Shown here piece by piece: positions 22,145 through 32,097 of a DNA stretch of 64,000 nucleotides. Made by a program: the position numbers and the translations under genes. The DNA is from Strobilurus pachycystidiatus. Taxonomy: Eukaryota; Basidiomycota; Agaricomycetes; Agaricales; Physalacriaceae. The stretch lies in contig JAHLMK010000011.1 of NCBI GenBank assembly GCA_019915135.1, forward strand, positions 1,550,001 to 1,614,000, written 5' to 3'. The first letter of the stretch is position 1; each line of letters opens with the position of its first letter. Below the pieces are notes generated by a model. The model saw only the letters and a program-made list of their open reading frames with translations, was not told the origin of the DNA and did not search any database.

Positions 22145-25100
22145 GAAATTCCTATGAAGAAGCCGTGTTGATCCTTGAAAGGTCACCAGAAGGAAACATC
22201 GAAGTAAAGCAAAGTTGGATACCTGGTGATAACAGGGAGACCTTCGGGGAAGGGGACTTAACGTCCTTATACATGAAGAAGTCACCCAATAGGGTTCATC
22301 AGGCAGCCAAAAGGCTAAGGAAGCAACACGCCTTCATGCATGCATCGATGCACCAAGCATCGACACATATGACAGTCCCAGAACATATGGTGACACCTAC
22401 GGGACTATTAAAGGTCCCAACCAAGACTCAAGGCTTTCGCAAGGTATTCAATATCAACCAGATTGCGGAAGACCAAGAAGAACTTAAGTCCTACGCTACT
22501 GCGACTTTGAATCTCTTCTATGGGGTACCAAAGGAGCTAGAACAAGTCTTTACGGGCTTGTCGGTAACCTTACCAAAGGATTACATGGCGGAGGCCCAAC
22601 AGGAGTTCCTAAGGTTGGAAAGTCAGATCCCTAAGAGGGGTGTATTCGTAGGAAAGAAGTACAAACCAGTAGCCTTGAAAACCAAAGCTCACCTTGGAAC
22701 CTTACCGGAAGAATTCAGGATCAAGCGCCACATTCATGGAGACCCACTAGCTGGGATGCCGGAATTAGTACCTGATCCACCACCCTTCGTACCCACAGGT
22801 AGGTATACTGCCGAAAGGAGGGAACAGATACAAGCCGACCACGTCGGGGACTTCCTGACGGATGCAGAAAGACGGATTATAGACTCCATCTTCTGTAAAC
22901 AGAACGAAGGCTTTGCCTGGGAAGAATCTGAGAAAGGACACTTCAAACCAGAGTTCTTTCCACCAGTGGATATCCCGGTAATACCGCACACACCTTGGGT
23001 GTTGAGGAATATACCAATTCCACCAGGAATCTATGACGAAGTCTGTAAGATTATCAAGCACAAACTAGACTCGGGCGTGTATGAGCCTTCGAACTCCTCA
23101 TACCGCTCCAGGTGGTTCTGTGTTGTTAAGAAGGATGGAAAGAAACTTCGCCTAGTGCACAGTCTGGAACCACTCAATGCGGTGACCATTGCGCACTCAG
23201 GGTTACCTCCAGCCACGGAGGAACTAGCGGAGTCCTTTGCAGGACGAAGTTGTGGAGGGACCTTGGATCTGTTCGTTGGATATGACGAACGGCTCCTTGC
23301 CACCGCGTCTCGCGATATGACAACCTTCTCGACACCTTACGGAGCGTTAAGGTTAAAGACCTTACCAATGGGCTGGACTAATTCAGTACCTATCTTTCAT
23401 GACGATGTTACAACGATTCTCAAGGATGAAATACCAGCCTTTACCAGACCTTATATCGACGATGTGCCCGTCCGCGGACCCGCTACGCGATATGAACAAG
23501 CTGATGGCACCTACGAAACGCTTCCAGGTCATCCTGAAGTAAGGCGTTTCGTTTGGGAACACCTTGTGAACATGAACAGGATCATACAGCGAATGAAACA
23601 TGCCGGAGGGACCTTTTCTGGTCACAAGGCTATCATTTGTGCAGAAGAGATTGTGGTAGTGGGACATGTCTGTACCTACGAAGGTAGAAAGCCAGCTGAA
23701 GATCGCGTTAAGGTGATCTCGGATTGGCCCCCTTGTAAAGCGCTCACGGAAGTCCGTTCGTTCTTAGGAACAGCTGGAATCTTCAGAGCATTTGTAAAGG
23801 ACTACTCTAAGAAGGCGTTACCTTTGACCAGGTTAACCAAAGACATTACTAAGTTCAGATGGACAGACGAGGAGCAGGAAAGTATGGATACCTTAAAGGA
23901 AGCCATACGAACTTGTCCGATGCTGAAACCACTGAATTATGAATGGTCCACGCCAATCACACTGTCGGTAGACACCTCTTACCAGGCAGTAGGTTTCTAT
24001 CTGTCCCAGGTAGATCCCAAGGACCCTAAGAAACGATATTTTGCGAAGTTTATGTCTCTGACCTTGAACGAAAGAGAGGCAAGGTACTCGCAAGCCAAGC
24101 GAGAACTATTCGGGCTCTTCAGAGCTCTGTCCGCGTGCAAGTACTACCTTCTAGGGTGTAGGAAACTAGAAATTGAAGTAGATGCAAAATACATCAAAGG
24201 CATGTTATCAAACGTGGACTCCTTAGCGAACGCAAACCTGCAAAGGTGGGCTGAGGAGATCTTGATGTACCACTTCACGCTTGTACACGTACCAGGAAAG
24301 GTCCATGGCCCGGATGGCTTGAGTCGCCGTCCAGCTTCAGAGCATGATGTAGTAGTACCCAGACCTCATATAAACATAGAGGATGACGAAGTCAATACCT
24401 TTGAGTACCAGGAGCCCAAGGGTCTGCCTATAGAAAAGCAACCTTTGGACTTTGACACTTTCCGGAATGACATCGACAGTAGGGGAGGCTACTTCCAAGA
24501 AATAGTGCGGAGTCCTTTACCAGACCATATAAAGGTTTCTAAAGCGGTAAGGACTTCGGGACTAGTCAATGTTAAGGATATCGAAGGTTGGATGCATATC
24601 ACGGAGTTCCCGGAGCTCAATAAGAGCAAAAGGGAGCGTTTGTGGGAGACCTATTTGCCCAAACTTCAACCTTACTTACAATCGGAAGATGTACTTGAGG
24701 ACGAAGACTTGGAGAAATGGAGCAAAGACTTCTTTGTCCAGCATGAAAGGTTATACCGAAACCATTCGGACTCCCACCCCCGTCGAGTGCTACTTCCAAA
24801 TGAACGAATCCCGGTTTGTAAAGCTCTACACGACCGGGCAGGACATAAAGGACAATATTCCGTGTTACAACTCATCATGAAGCGATTCTGGTGGCCAGGT
24901 ATGGAGGTCGACATACGATGGTATGTAAGGACTTGCGTACTATGCCAGAAACGCCAGAAACGTAACATAAAGGTTGCACCAACAATTACTTCGACTCCAG
25001 GTATCTACGAAAGGGCTTATATAGACACCTTCCGGATGCCTAAGGCAGGAGAGGAATCTATTCGAAAGAAACGACCTTCAAAATGGGCCGGCTTCAATGC

Positions 25101-26010
25101 TGTGACCGTCGCAAGGTGTGGATTAACAAGTTGGCCAGAGGCAAGGGCTCTCAAGGAAGAGACCGCCGAGTCGCTGGGAGAATGGATCTTCGAGGACATT
25201 CTATGCAGGTGGGGTTGTATCAAGGAAATTGTAACCGACAATGGGCCAGCAATCAAGAAGGCTTTAGTACATATTGAACAGAAATATGGTATTACAGGTA
25301 TCTTGATCACGGCGTACAATAAGCAAGCCAACGGAAAGGTTGAACGAGGACACTGGGATATCCGTCAATCTCTCTTCAAGGTATGCAGGGGTAAACCCGA
25401 GCAATGGCCAGAGTTCCTACATGAGGTCCTTTGGGCAGAGCGCATTACCATAAAGAGGAGTCTAGGTACTTCAGCGTTCCAGGCAGTAACCGGTTGTGAA
25501 CCAATCATGCCAATGGACCTGGAGGAATTGACTTGGCTGGTCGAAGCACCAGGCCGACTGGTCTCCCATTCGGACCTTATTGCCTTCCGAGCTAGGCAGC
25601 TCATCAAGCACAAAGAAGATACTGTCAAGCTAAGGTCAAAGGTCCTTCTAAATAAACAGAAGGCCGCAGCGAAGTTCCTAGAGGATTTCCAGAACAGTAT
25701 CCCTCGCTACAAATTCAAAACTGGTGAACTAGTACTAGTAAGAAACACTAGGATCGAATCAGAAATGAATGCGAAGTTCAAGGAAAGGTTTATGGGACCT
25801 TACGCGGTAGTAACAAGGACCTCGGCAGGAAACTATGTGGTCTGCGAGTTGGACGGGACGATCTACAAAGACAAGATAGCTCAGTTCCGTGTAATACCTT
25901 TTGTATCGCGACGAGATCCTATAGACCTTGGGAAACAGTTTTTTGATCGGCTACACTTCATAAGTAAACCGATCACGAAGACCTTAGATGTCCTTGCTAA
26001 AACTACGTGA
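22123..26010 (+). CDS. pol: Pol: reverse transcriptase, RNase H and integrase
   Basis: It copies element RNA into DNA and integrates it. Order: linker; reverse transcriptase with KKDGKKLRLVHSLEPLN, LPMGWTNS and the catalytic YIDD at 23452-23463; RNase H of the Ty3/Gypsy tether type (SVDTSYQAVGFYL, later VHGPDGLSRRP); integrase with an HHCC zinc site (HDRAGHKG ... CVLCQKR, about 24828-24960) and a D,D-E core (Asp in AYIDTFR near 25024, Asp in VTDNGP near 25235, Glu in NGKVERGH at 25342-25344); then a GPY/F-like module (FMGPYAVV). The RT-RNaseH-IN order puts it in the Ty3/Gypsy (Metaviridae) class. No stop or frameshift is seen in 1,290 codons. The stop is TGA 26008-26010. Confidence 0.95.
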   Translation, partial: SREPKDVGNSYEEAVLILERSPEGNIEVKQSWIPGDNRETFGEGDLTSLYMKKSPNRVHQAAKRLRKQHAFMHASMHQASTHMTVPEHMVTPTGLLKVPTKTQGFRKVFNINQIAEDQEELKSYATATLNLFYGVPKELEQVFTGLSVTLPKDYMAEAQQEFLRLESQIPKRGVFVGKKYKPVALKTKAHLGTLPEEFRIKRHIHGDPLAGMPELVPDPPPFVPTGRYTAERREQIQADHVGDFLTDAERRIIDSIFCKQNEGFAWEESEKGHFKPEFFPPVDIPVIPHTPWVLRNIPIPPGIYDEVCKIIKHKLDSGVYEPSNSSYRSRWFCVVKKDGKKLRLVHSLEPLNAVTIAHSGLPPATEELAESFAGRSCGGTLDLFVGYDERLLATASRDMTTFSTPYGALRLKTLPMGWTNSVPIFHDDVTTILKDEIPAFTRPYIDDVPVRGPATRYEQADGTYETLPGHPEVRRFVWEHLVNMNRIIQRMKHAGGTFSGHKAIICAEEIVVVGHVCTYEGRKPAEDRVKVISDWPPCKALTEVRSFLGTAGIFRAFVKDYSKKALPLTRLTKDITKFRWTDEEQESMDTLKEAIRTCPMLKPLNYEWSTPITLSVDTSYQAVGFYLSQVDPKDPKKRYFAKFMSLTLNEREARYSQAKRELFGLFRALSACKYYLLGCRKLEIEVDAKYIKGMLSNVDSLANANLQRWAEEILMYHFTLVHVPGKVHGPDGLSRRPASEHDVVVPRPHINIEDDEVNTFEYQEPKGLPIEKQPLDFDTFRNDIDSRGGYFQEIVRSPLPDHIKVSKAVRTSGLVNVKDIEGWMHITEFPELNKSKRERLWETYLPKLQPYLQSEDVLEDEDLEKWSKDFFVQHERLYRNHSDSHPRRVLLPNERIPVCKALHDRAGHKGQYSVLQLIMKRFWWPGMEVDIRWYVRTCVLCQKRQKRNIKVAPTITSTPGIYERAYIDTFRMPKAGEESIRKKRPSKWAGFNAVTVARCGLTSWPEARALKEETAESLGEWIFEDILCRWGCIKEIVTDNGPAIKKALVHIEQKYGITGILITAYNKQANGKVERGHWDIRQSLFKVCRGKPEQWPEFLHEVLWAERITIKRSLGTSAFQAVTGCEPIMPMDLEELTWLVEAPGRLVSHSDLIAFRARQLIKHKEDTVKLRSKVLLNKQKAAAKFLEDFQNSIPRYKFKTGELVLVRNTRIESEMNAKFKERFMGPYAVVTRTSAGNYVVCELDGTIYKDKIAQFRVIPFVSRRDPIDLGKQFFDRLHFISKPITKTLDVLAKTT

Positions 26011-26342
26011 CCTTGAGTACCCAGAAATGAACCAAAGGTTCTAAGAAAGCCAAGGTACCATACCAGATGACGGGGACGTCATCAGAAAAGTAAAGAGAGA
26101 ATAGAGGGACACCGGTCCATTTATTCAAAGACTATAAAATTTTTATTTAAGACTTATTCTGTGCCCAGCTGGCTACAATAGTAGCTAAGGTAGCTGTGAA
26201 CTAAGAACAGAATAAGGAAACAAGACAAGGCACGAGGCATCAGGGAAGTGGCGGGGTGCGAACCAAGAAAGCTTAAAGGTGATGAAGCCGTAAAGTGATG
26301 TGGTAAGCGCAAAAAGGAAGCACCACACACCGAACCACCACC

Positions 26343-28466
26343 ATGACAATGCCCACAAGCTCGCCCCAAGATACCGAGCGCAAGGAGGACGCGAAGGTAA
26401 GCAACCAACGCGATCAGCGCCAGGGCGGCAGACGAACTTACTTACCAAAAGGAGCAGTCGCCGCCGCCGCCGCCAACGTCGCCACAAGGACATCAGGAGC
26501 CTCCCGCAGCTCAGGAGGAAGGGGAAAAAGAGGCGCTAGCGCAGGAACAGGTGAGTGACGGGCAACGACGCGTAAAAATGCGAGAACGCTCACCCCGACC
26601 ACTTTCTCGCGCTAGCCCCCACCCATCGCCTGTGAAGCTAGGCCCGACCACGTCAAAATGACCCGTCCCCTGTTTAACTACAGCGGCTTCCTCACCAACA
26701 TGACCGCACCACCGGAGCTGGACGCAGGGATCAGTCTGCGCCTGGCCGAGTCTTTGTGTGCCAAACCGCCGTCAACGCGGGACATCCTGAACGAGGCCGG
26801 CTACAAGGGGTATCTCCGTAACGGAGTCTTCTGGTTGACCTTCCAGGACGCGCTCGAATCGACCCCAGCGGGCAAGGCCACTCCGCTGGAACGCGTCGAG
26901 ATGGCGCTGAGCGCCGCGTGGCGCGACAACACGTCCTACCGGAGGCAGGTCCGCCCGGTTCATGAAATCACCTTCCTAGACAACGACCGCATCGCCCCCG
27001 AGCTCGCGATCCGGCTTTCAGAAGACGACGCCCAGCGTTGTTTTCTGGAGCTGGATCACCTCTGGAACTTTGTGCACGACCAGGACCGGGCTAATTTATT
27101 CTGGGGCGCGCTGCTCGTAGAAATGCGAAGACAGCGCGACGGGACCGCCATCCAAGGAACGTTCTACAAAACCATGGACAACCTGATCGAGAGCGCGATA
27201 ACCAAGCTCGGGATTACCAACTACGAACGCGATGGGACGCCCAGCCTCGACAGCAAGGTCGAGGACGAGGATACGCCGCGCCCCACGATGCAGGAGATCG
27301 CGAAGGAAGAGTCGCCCAGTCCTCGCGACTCGCGAACGCCGTCCCCGGCGCCCTCCTCGCACCATGAACCCACGCCCAAGCCCGAGGCAGAACCCCCCAA
27401 GCGCAAGCCGTACGTCGCGGCGAGCAAAGGAGGTCCCAAGTCGACCACCAAGTACGTCCGCCGCACCCTCGCGCCGCTAACGTTTGCTGACGCTCCGACA
27501 AGGCCGAAGGCCGTCGCAATAAAAGTGGAACCCAAGGACAAGGACGTCGCCCCCGCTAGGAAAACCTCAGTCGCGCGCGCCACTACTGGTGGAAGCCAGA
27601 AGCGCAAGTTCGTCGAGGAGGAACCGGAGGAGGTGGACGAGCTGGAAGAAGACGCCGAAGCCAGCGCCGAGGAGGAGGACGACTTCGTCCTCGACGTGCG
27701 CGACAAAACCAACCCGCGCATCCCCCTCCACCGCGACGACGGGGTCTGCGTCCCCTGCATCAAGCAGCGGTTGACGTGCACTTACTTCCGGATCCACGCC
27801 ACGCCCGCGGAGAAGAATAACAGCTTCACCTGCGACCAGTGCAAGGAGAAGGACGGGCAGCACGGTCCGTGCTGGGTCGCGTGGAGGCGAGGACAGGTCC
27901 CCGAGCCGTGGAAGGAGGTCGCGTTGAAGGTCCGCGCCCAGTTGCAGGCTGTGGCAAGGAACAAGCCCGACTCTCAGATCCGGGCCCGGCGCCACCAGGA
28001 CTACTCCGACGCCGCGCAAGCTATCGCCAAGGAAGCGGACCAGCGGTGGAAGGAGGAGAAGCAGCGGAAGAAGGACGAGCCCGCGGCGAAACGTCGTCGC
28101 GTCGAGAGCGCCGCCGGGAAGAAGGGCAAGGCCAAGAAGGAAGAGACGTCGGACGAAGAGGGAACCGGCGACTCCGACGTCGAGGAAATCCAAGCGCCCC
28201 GCACCCGCCTCCAGAAGGGAAAGGTCAGCACCGCCCCGCCGCCCGCCTCGACCAAGTCCTCGAAGGGAGCCGCCACGTCAATCAGCGCGGTCCAACGCCA
28301 GGACAAAGGCGAAGGAGCCAGCCGTCAAGGTGCGACGTCCTCCGCCTCCACCAGCCGCGTCGACCCCGCCGAGGACGTGGACAAGGTCCTGGCGCTGTAC
28401 TTCTCCCTGAGTGAGAAGAGCCGGAGAAAATTCAGGAAGATCGCCGAGATAGCGGTAGGACGTTAG
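26343..28466 (+). CDS. Extra gene 1 of the retrotransposon: Zn-cluster-like, GC-rich protein
   Basis: Sense-strand gene after pol. The long exon runs from 26616 (ATG at 26658) to TAG 28464-28466. Two upstream exons, 26343-26396 (MTMPTSSPQDTERKEDAK) and 26452-26550, join it in phase through introns with GTAAGC and GTGAGT donors. About 667 residues in all. Residues after MTRPLFNYSGF look globular and helical; a Ser/Pro/Lys-rich linker follows. Then comes a cysteine motif CVPCIKQRLTC, a spacer and CDQCKEKDGQHGPC, resembling the paired zinc knuckles of basidiomycete transposon proteins. The end is highly charged with a coiled-coil stretch. GC content is clearly higher than in pol, which suggests a separate origin. 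The function is unknown; nucleic-acid binding is likely. Confidence 0.65.
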
Positions 28467-28854
28467 TAGCGTCCCGCCGCTATGTTTTTCTTTATATGTA
28501 CATGCAAGCTAGTCACAGTGCCGAAATGGACACTTTCATATACGCATCCCCCCGCCCCCGTTGTAATGTACGCAAAAATTACAACTTCTTGTACCTAAAG
28601 CACCGTGTGAAAACATTAAGGAAGCAAGAACGAGGGACCTTAGTTGGAACCTTTAAGTCAAGGGGAGGGCCCAGGACCCTCCCTGGAATCTCAAAGGTAG
28701 CAAAGGTCAGAGGATGGGAACCTTAGACGATAGAAAGGTCCACAAGGAACTGCGTTGCAAGTAAAGTAATACAGACAAAGCAATGTGACTATAAGGAACA
28801 TTCGTAAGGAAGAAAAGAAAAGAGACCTTTAGGTCAAAAGAAGTCAACTAAGGA
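28467..28854. other. Spacer between convergent extra genes 1 and 3
   Basis: No gene is seen. It holds the 3' ends of the plus-strand and minus-strand genes and several AAGGACCTT-like words that also occur in the LTR. Confidence 0.5.
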
Positions 28855-29991
28855 CTAAGCAAAACGACTCCAATCAGGAGGGACCGCGAGGTTCGCAAGG
28901 CGCGCATAGAAAGGTCCTGCGTGGCTAAGGTCGATTGCTAACATACTAGCAGCAAGGAGTTCGTAGTCTACTTCGGTGGCCTCCGACCAGTCGATGAGCC
29001 AGAGTAGTGGATCGATGATAGGCAGCGACTGGTTGGGGCGCTGGAAACACAGAAGTTACAAACGGACCTCAAACTACGAAGTTGTTCACGGACCCGATTG
29101 GCGGGAAGGTCAATCTCAGGGATCAACCGACGCATATTGGGAGGTCTATCCAACGCGTAGACGTCGTCCCAGCCATAAAGAGCAGAGTTCTGACGCTGGA
29201 ACTCTGGCCACCACTTCATAACCGTGACAAGGTCGGCAGGAAGGTCCCCATACTGGACAGGAAGGACCTTCAGGTCGTCAGACCCGATGTAAAGCGAGCG
29301 AAGGAGTGTGGAAAAGCCGGAGTAACCACCAAAGTGGGCCTCGACCTACTCATAAGGTCAGCGCCGACCACAAGACATGAAAGGAAGAAACCAGGTTTAA
29401 CTCACCATGAAAGGTCCGATGAACTCTTGGGTAAACCAAGGGTGACTCGCAAGGATGTCCATGTTCAGGTTCCCCAGGTGGAAGCGGGCGCCTTCACCGT
29501 CAAAGGTATTGCCTTCGGCGAACCAAGCTTTGCAAAGTTCGACGGCGGTGTAGTACAAAGGAAAGAAGTGCGCCTTGAAACCGTGAGGAATGGCCCCGTT
29601 CTGGAAGTGAAAAGCGGGTTCCCAGATATAACGAAAGCGGGCCTAAGTACCATCCGTTAAACGAGAAAGGTGTCGAGACAAAATCAACTGGACTGACCAG
29701 AACGTGCAAAAGATAGCGCAAGGTTGGGACGTCTAGAGGTTCGTCGCGCCCAAAGGCATGAACCGGAGGCTTGAGCTGGGGAAGGAGGCGAGTGTCGTCC
29801 TCCGTAGCTAAGGTCCCATCCGGATGACGGACTACCGCAACGAAGTAGCGTGTATAGTTATACATCTCCATGGCGCAGCTCAGTGCAAGGTCCGCTGTGA
29901 CTAAGTCATGTTGAAAGGAGGTCAACGGCGAGCGAAGTCGAACGCCTTGAATGCGCGTATCTGCAAAGGAAGGCAGGACGGGTGCGGGCAT
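28855..29991 (-). CDS. Extra gene 3 of the retrotransposon: antisense, intron-containing, unknown
   Basis: ATG 29989-29991 gives MPAPVLPSFADTRIQGVRL. Four introns with GT and AG ends leave one open frame: exons contain YNYTRYFVAVVRHPDG, then AHFFPLYYTAVELCKAWFAE, then EAHFGGYSGFSTLLRSLYIG and VMKWWPEFQRQNSALYGWDD, and finally PIIDPLLWLIDWSEATEVDY, ending at TAG 28855-28857. About 290 residues, rich in aromatic residues, probably one globular domain, with no signal peptide. I recognise no family. The introns are legible only on the minus strand, so sense genomic RNA would carry them through reverse transcription unspliced. Confidence 0.62.
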
Positions 29992-30110
29992 GATCAAAGA
30001 TGAGATTCCTGTCCCCAGGACCGACTTAAAAGAGGACCCCTCGTCAGTCTAAGGTCCGAACGAACCGATAAAATGCAAAGTTTAGGCGCCACCTATCTAA
30101 AGGTAGGTAC

Positions 30111-30143
30111 GATCGGCGATAGCCGATCGAACTAAGTTCGATC
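30111..30143. other. Two overlapping perfect hairpins between the antisense genes
   Basis: 30111-30128 forms a 7-bp stem (GATCGGC/GCCGATC) with loop GATA. 30125-30143 is a 19-bp perfect palindrome around one base (GATCGAACT-A-AGTTCGATC). They share the GATC at 30125-30128, so the two folds compete. A weaker outer stem pairs GGTAGG (about 30102) with CCTACC (about 30149). The location is the gap between antisense genes 2 and 3; a terminator, a promoter operator or an RNA signal of the element are all possible. Confidence 0.5.
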
Positions 30144-30364
30144 TTAGGCCTACCAGGAGGCGGTCAGGAAACTTTGAGGGTTCAAATCGAAAGGAGTTGG
30201 ATTATGCACCAACTGGGCCTAGAGTAGTCTAAGGAAACAAAGTGACTACCGCTCCTACAAGTAGAGAAGAAATCCGAAACCAGTATAAAGACGAAGTAGA
30301 GAAAAACTATGAGTAGTACTGGTTAAGACTTGGCGAAAGCTAAGCTAAAGAAGGACCTTGTAGT

Positions 30365-31899
30365 CTACTGAGCCTGGTCAATCGCGTCTAAGGCCGAGAT
30401 ATAAAGGTCGCGAGTCGACTGCAAGACTTGGATACGACCCCGAATCTCGTTGAAGGTCGAGATAATGTCGTGCCGGTACTGGCGTTCCAAAATGACCAAG
30501 TTGGGCGAGATGTTGGGATCGTCAAGACCAGACAACCTTGACATACGCTTGTGGACTTGGGCCAAGGCAGCAGACAGACCATTGATGTACTGGTTCGCTA
30601 AGGGGAAGTAACCAGGAATCAACAAGGCAAACCAAGAAGCGAGGAAGAAGCACCTTACCGCCTTCAAGTTGTTTAAGAACGACGGGTTCGACTCCAAAGG
30701 TCGAAGGCCGGGCCGCCTTTACGACACGGCGAGCGTTCTCATCGTTAAGCTTACGCTTAGGAGGAGCTTCTTGACCATTGATCGCGCCCAAGGTTTGAAG
30801 GGCTTTCTGGTAAACACGGGCGTTAATGTCCATACCGGGAAGAGCTGCGAAAGGAAGGTAACGGACGGAAGATGACTATTAAAGAAGTCATAAGAACGTC
30901 CGGGACAAACATAGGATTCAAAGGAACGTACCGCTTCGGCTTCCTTTGACAAGGAATTGGCGAGTTGGAGCTGGCGAAAGGCTTCAATAAAGGAAGATGA
31001 GACTGGCAAAGAAATTGAGCGCACAGTATCACCGACGACGACAACGGAGTCCTCACCGTCGCTCTCGCCAGCTGCCACATCGTCAGCCCAATTAAAGTAC
31101 TCCGGACGAAAGAAGCGCGCACAAGAGTCGGGATCCATCGCGACGTCGCCGTCTCCCGTCTCGGCTCGTTTCTCCATGGCCTCGGTAACGACCTCGGGCG
31201 ATTTCTTCGTCTTCTAAGCGAAGACATCCAGAGGTTACAGTAGGAAACCGACGAGTAACAAACGGACATACCTTGCCTTTCTCAAGCTTGTCCGGCTTGA
31301 AATAAGCGTTATCCGGATGCATAGGGTGACCCGGGGACAGGCCAGGGAAGTGGGCGTTAGACGCCTTCTTGCAGCTGCTCACCAAAGGTTGGAGGATATG
31401 AGCGATGTGGTGCGTCGGCGTCTGAGGGTGAATCCCCAGCAGGTGTACCAGCATCCCTACATAGAGGCGAAGGTTGAAAAAGAACACCGCCATGTCCGTC
31501 GACACCTTGGAACCATTCGGAAAGGTGCGAAGGTCATGGGCGACGGCCTAAAGAAAACAAGGACAGGATGAAGTCAGGATCAGGAAAAGAACACAGCGAA
31601 GGAGTACACACAAGGACTCTCTCCATGATCTTGTCAACATAGCCGGTGATCTCCAGTGCCACGTCGGGATTCGAACACGCCTTCTTGAGGTCCAGACGAT
31701 GGACCTTGGGAATGATGAGCGTAAGATGCATGCCGAGGTACATAAGGAAGTCGGGTGTGTTGGCTGGAGGGTCGTAGTCGAGCGCATAAGCAACGAGACC
31801 GGCGCCAAGGTCGCGCGTAGTGATCAGGTCCTTCGCGGACGGAACGTGCGGCGTTGTGGGAAGCAGTTTTGCGATGGGGGTCCAAGTTTTGGGAGCCAT
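30365..31899 (-). CDS. Extra gene 2 of the retrotransposon: antisense, intron-containing, C-terminal coiled coil
   Basis: ATG 31897-31899 gives MAPKTWTPIAKLLPTTPHVP. About five introns with GT and AG ends join exons containing DFLMYLGMHLTLIIPKVHRL; DMAVFFFNLRLYVGMLVHLL; DPDSCARFFRPEYFNWADDV; INARVYQKALQTLGAINGQE; and NQYINGLSAALAQVHKRM through to a helical end, ISALDAIDQAQ, with TAG at 30365-30367. About 460 residues. The last exon is predicted coiled coil. A TATA box lies 47 bp upstream. The family is unknown. With gene 3 it forms a same-strand pair at the 3' end of the element, the place where env-like or accessory genes sit in retroviruses, but in the opposite orientation. Confidence 0.65.
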
Positions 31900-31945
31900 G
31901 ATAGGATAAAGGCAGGAATGAAAGGTCTGAGGACAAGTCCCAGAA

Positions 31946-31954
31946 CCTTTTATA
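31946..31954 (-). promoter_or_regulatory. TATA box for antisense gene 2
   Basis: TATAAAAGG on the minus strand, about 47 bp before the ATG at 31899 and about 145 bp inside the 3' LTR. It indicates a dedicated antisense promoter. Confidence 0.5.
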
Positions 31955-32088
31955 ACGGAACGAAGTTAGGCAAAAGAGGGTCCATCGGGCGATAGAAACC
32001 AAAAGGGGACTTCGTCACGGCGGCCTGGTACCCAGGATAAAGGTTTTGAACCACCAAGGACTATGTCGCGGACGACATTTCATAAGTC

Positions 32089-32097
32089 AAGGGGAGA
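32089..32097 (+). other. Polypurine tract
   Basis: AAGGGGAGA abuts the 3' LTR directly and is the expected plus-strand DNA priming site. Confidence 0.7.

Noticed and set aside
27221..28193. Long minus-strand frames opposite extra gene 1
   Set aside because: Shadow frames of a GC-rich coding region; the plus strand carries the cysteine motifs and a consistent exon structure.
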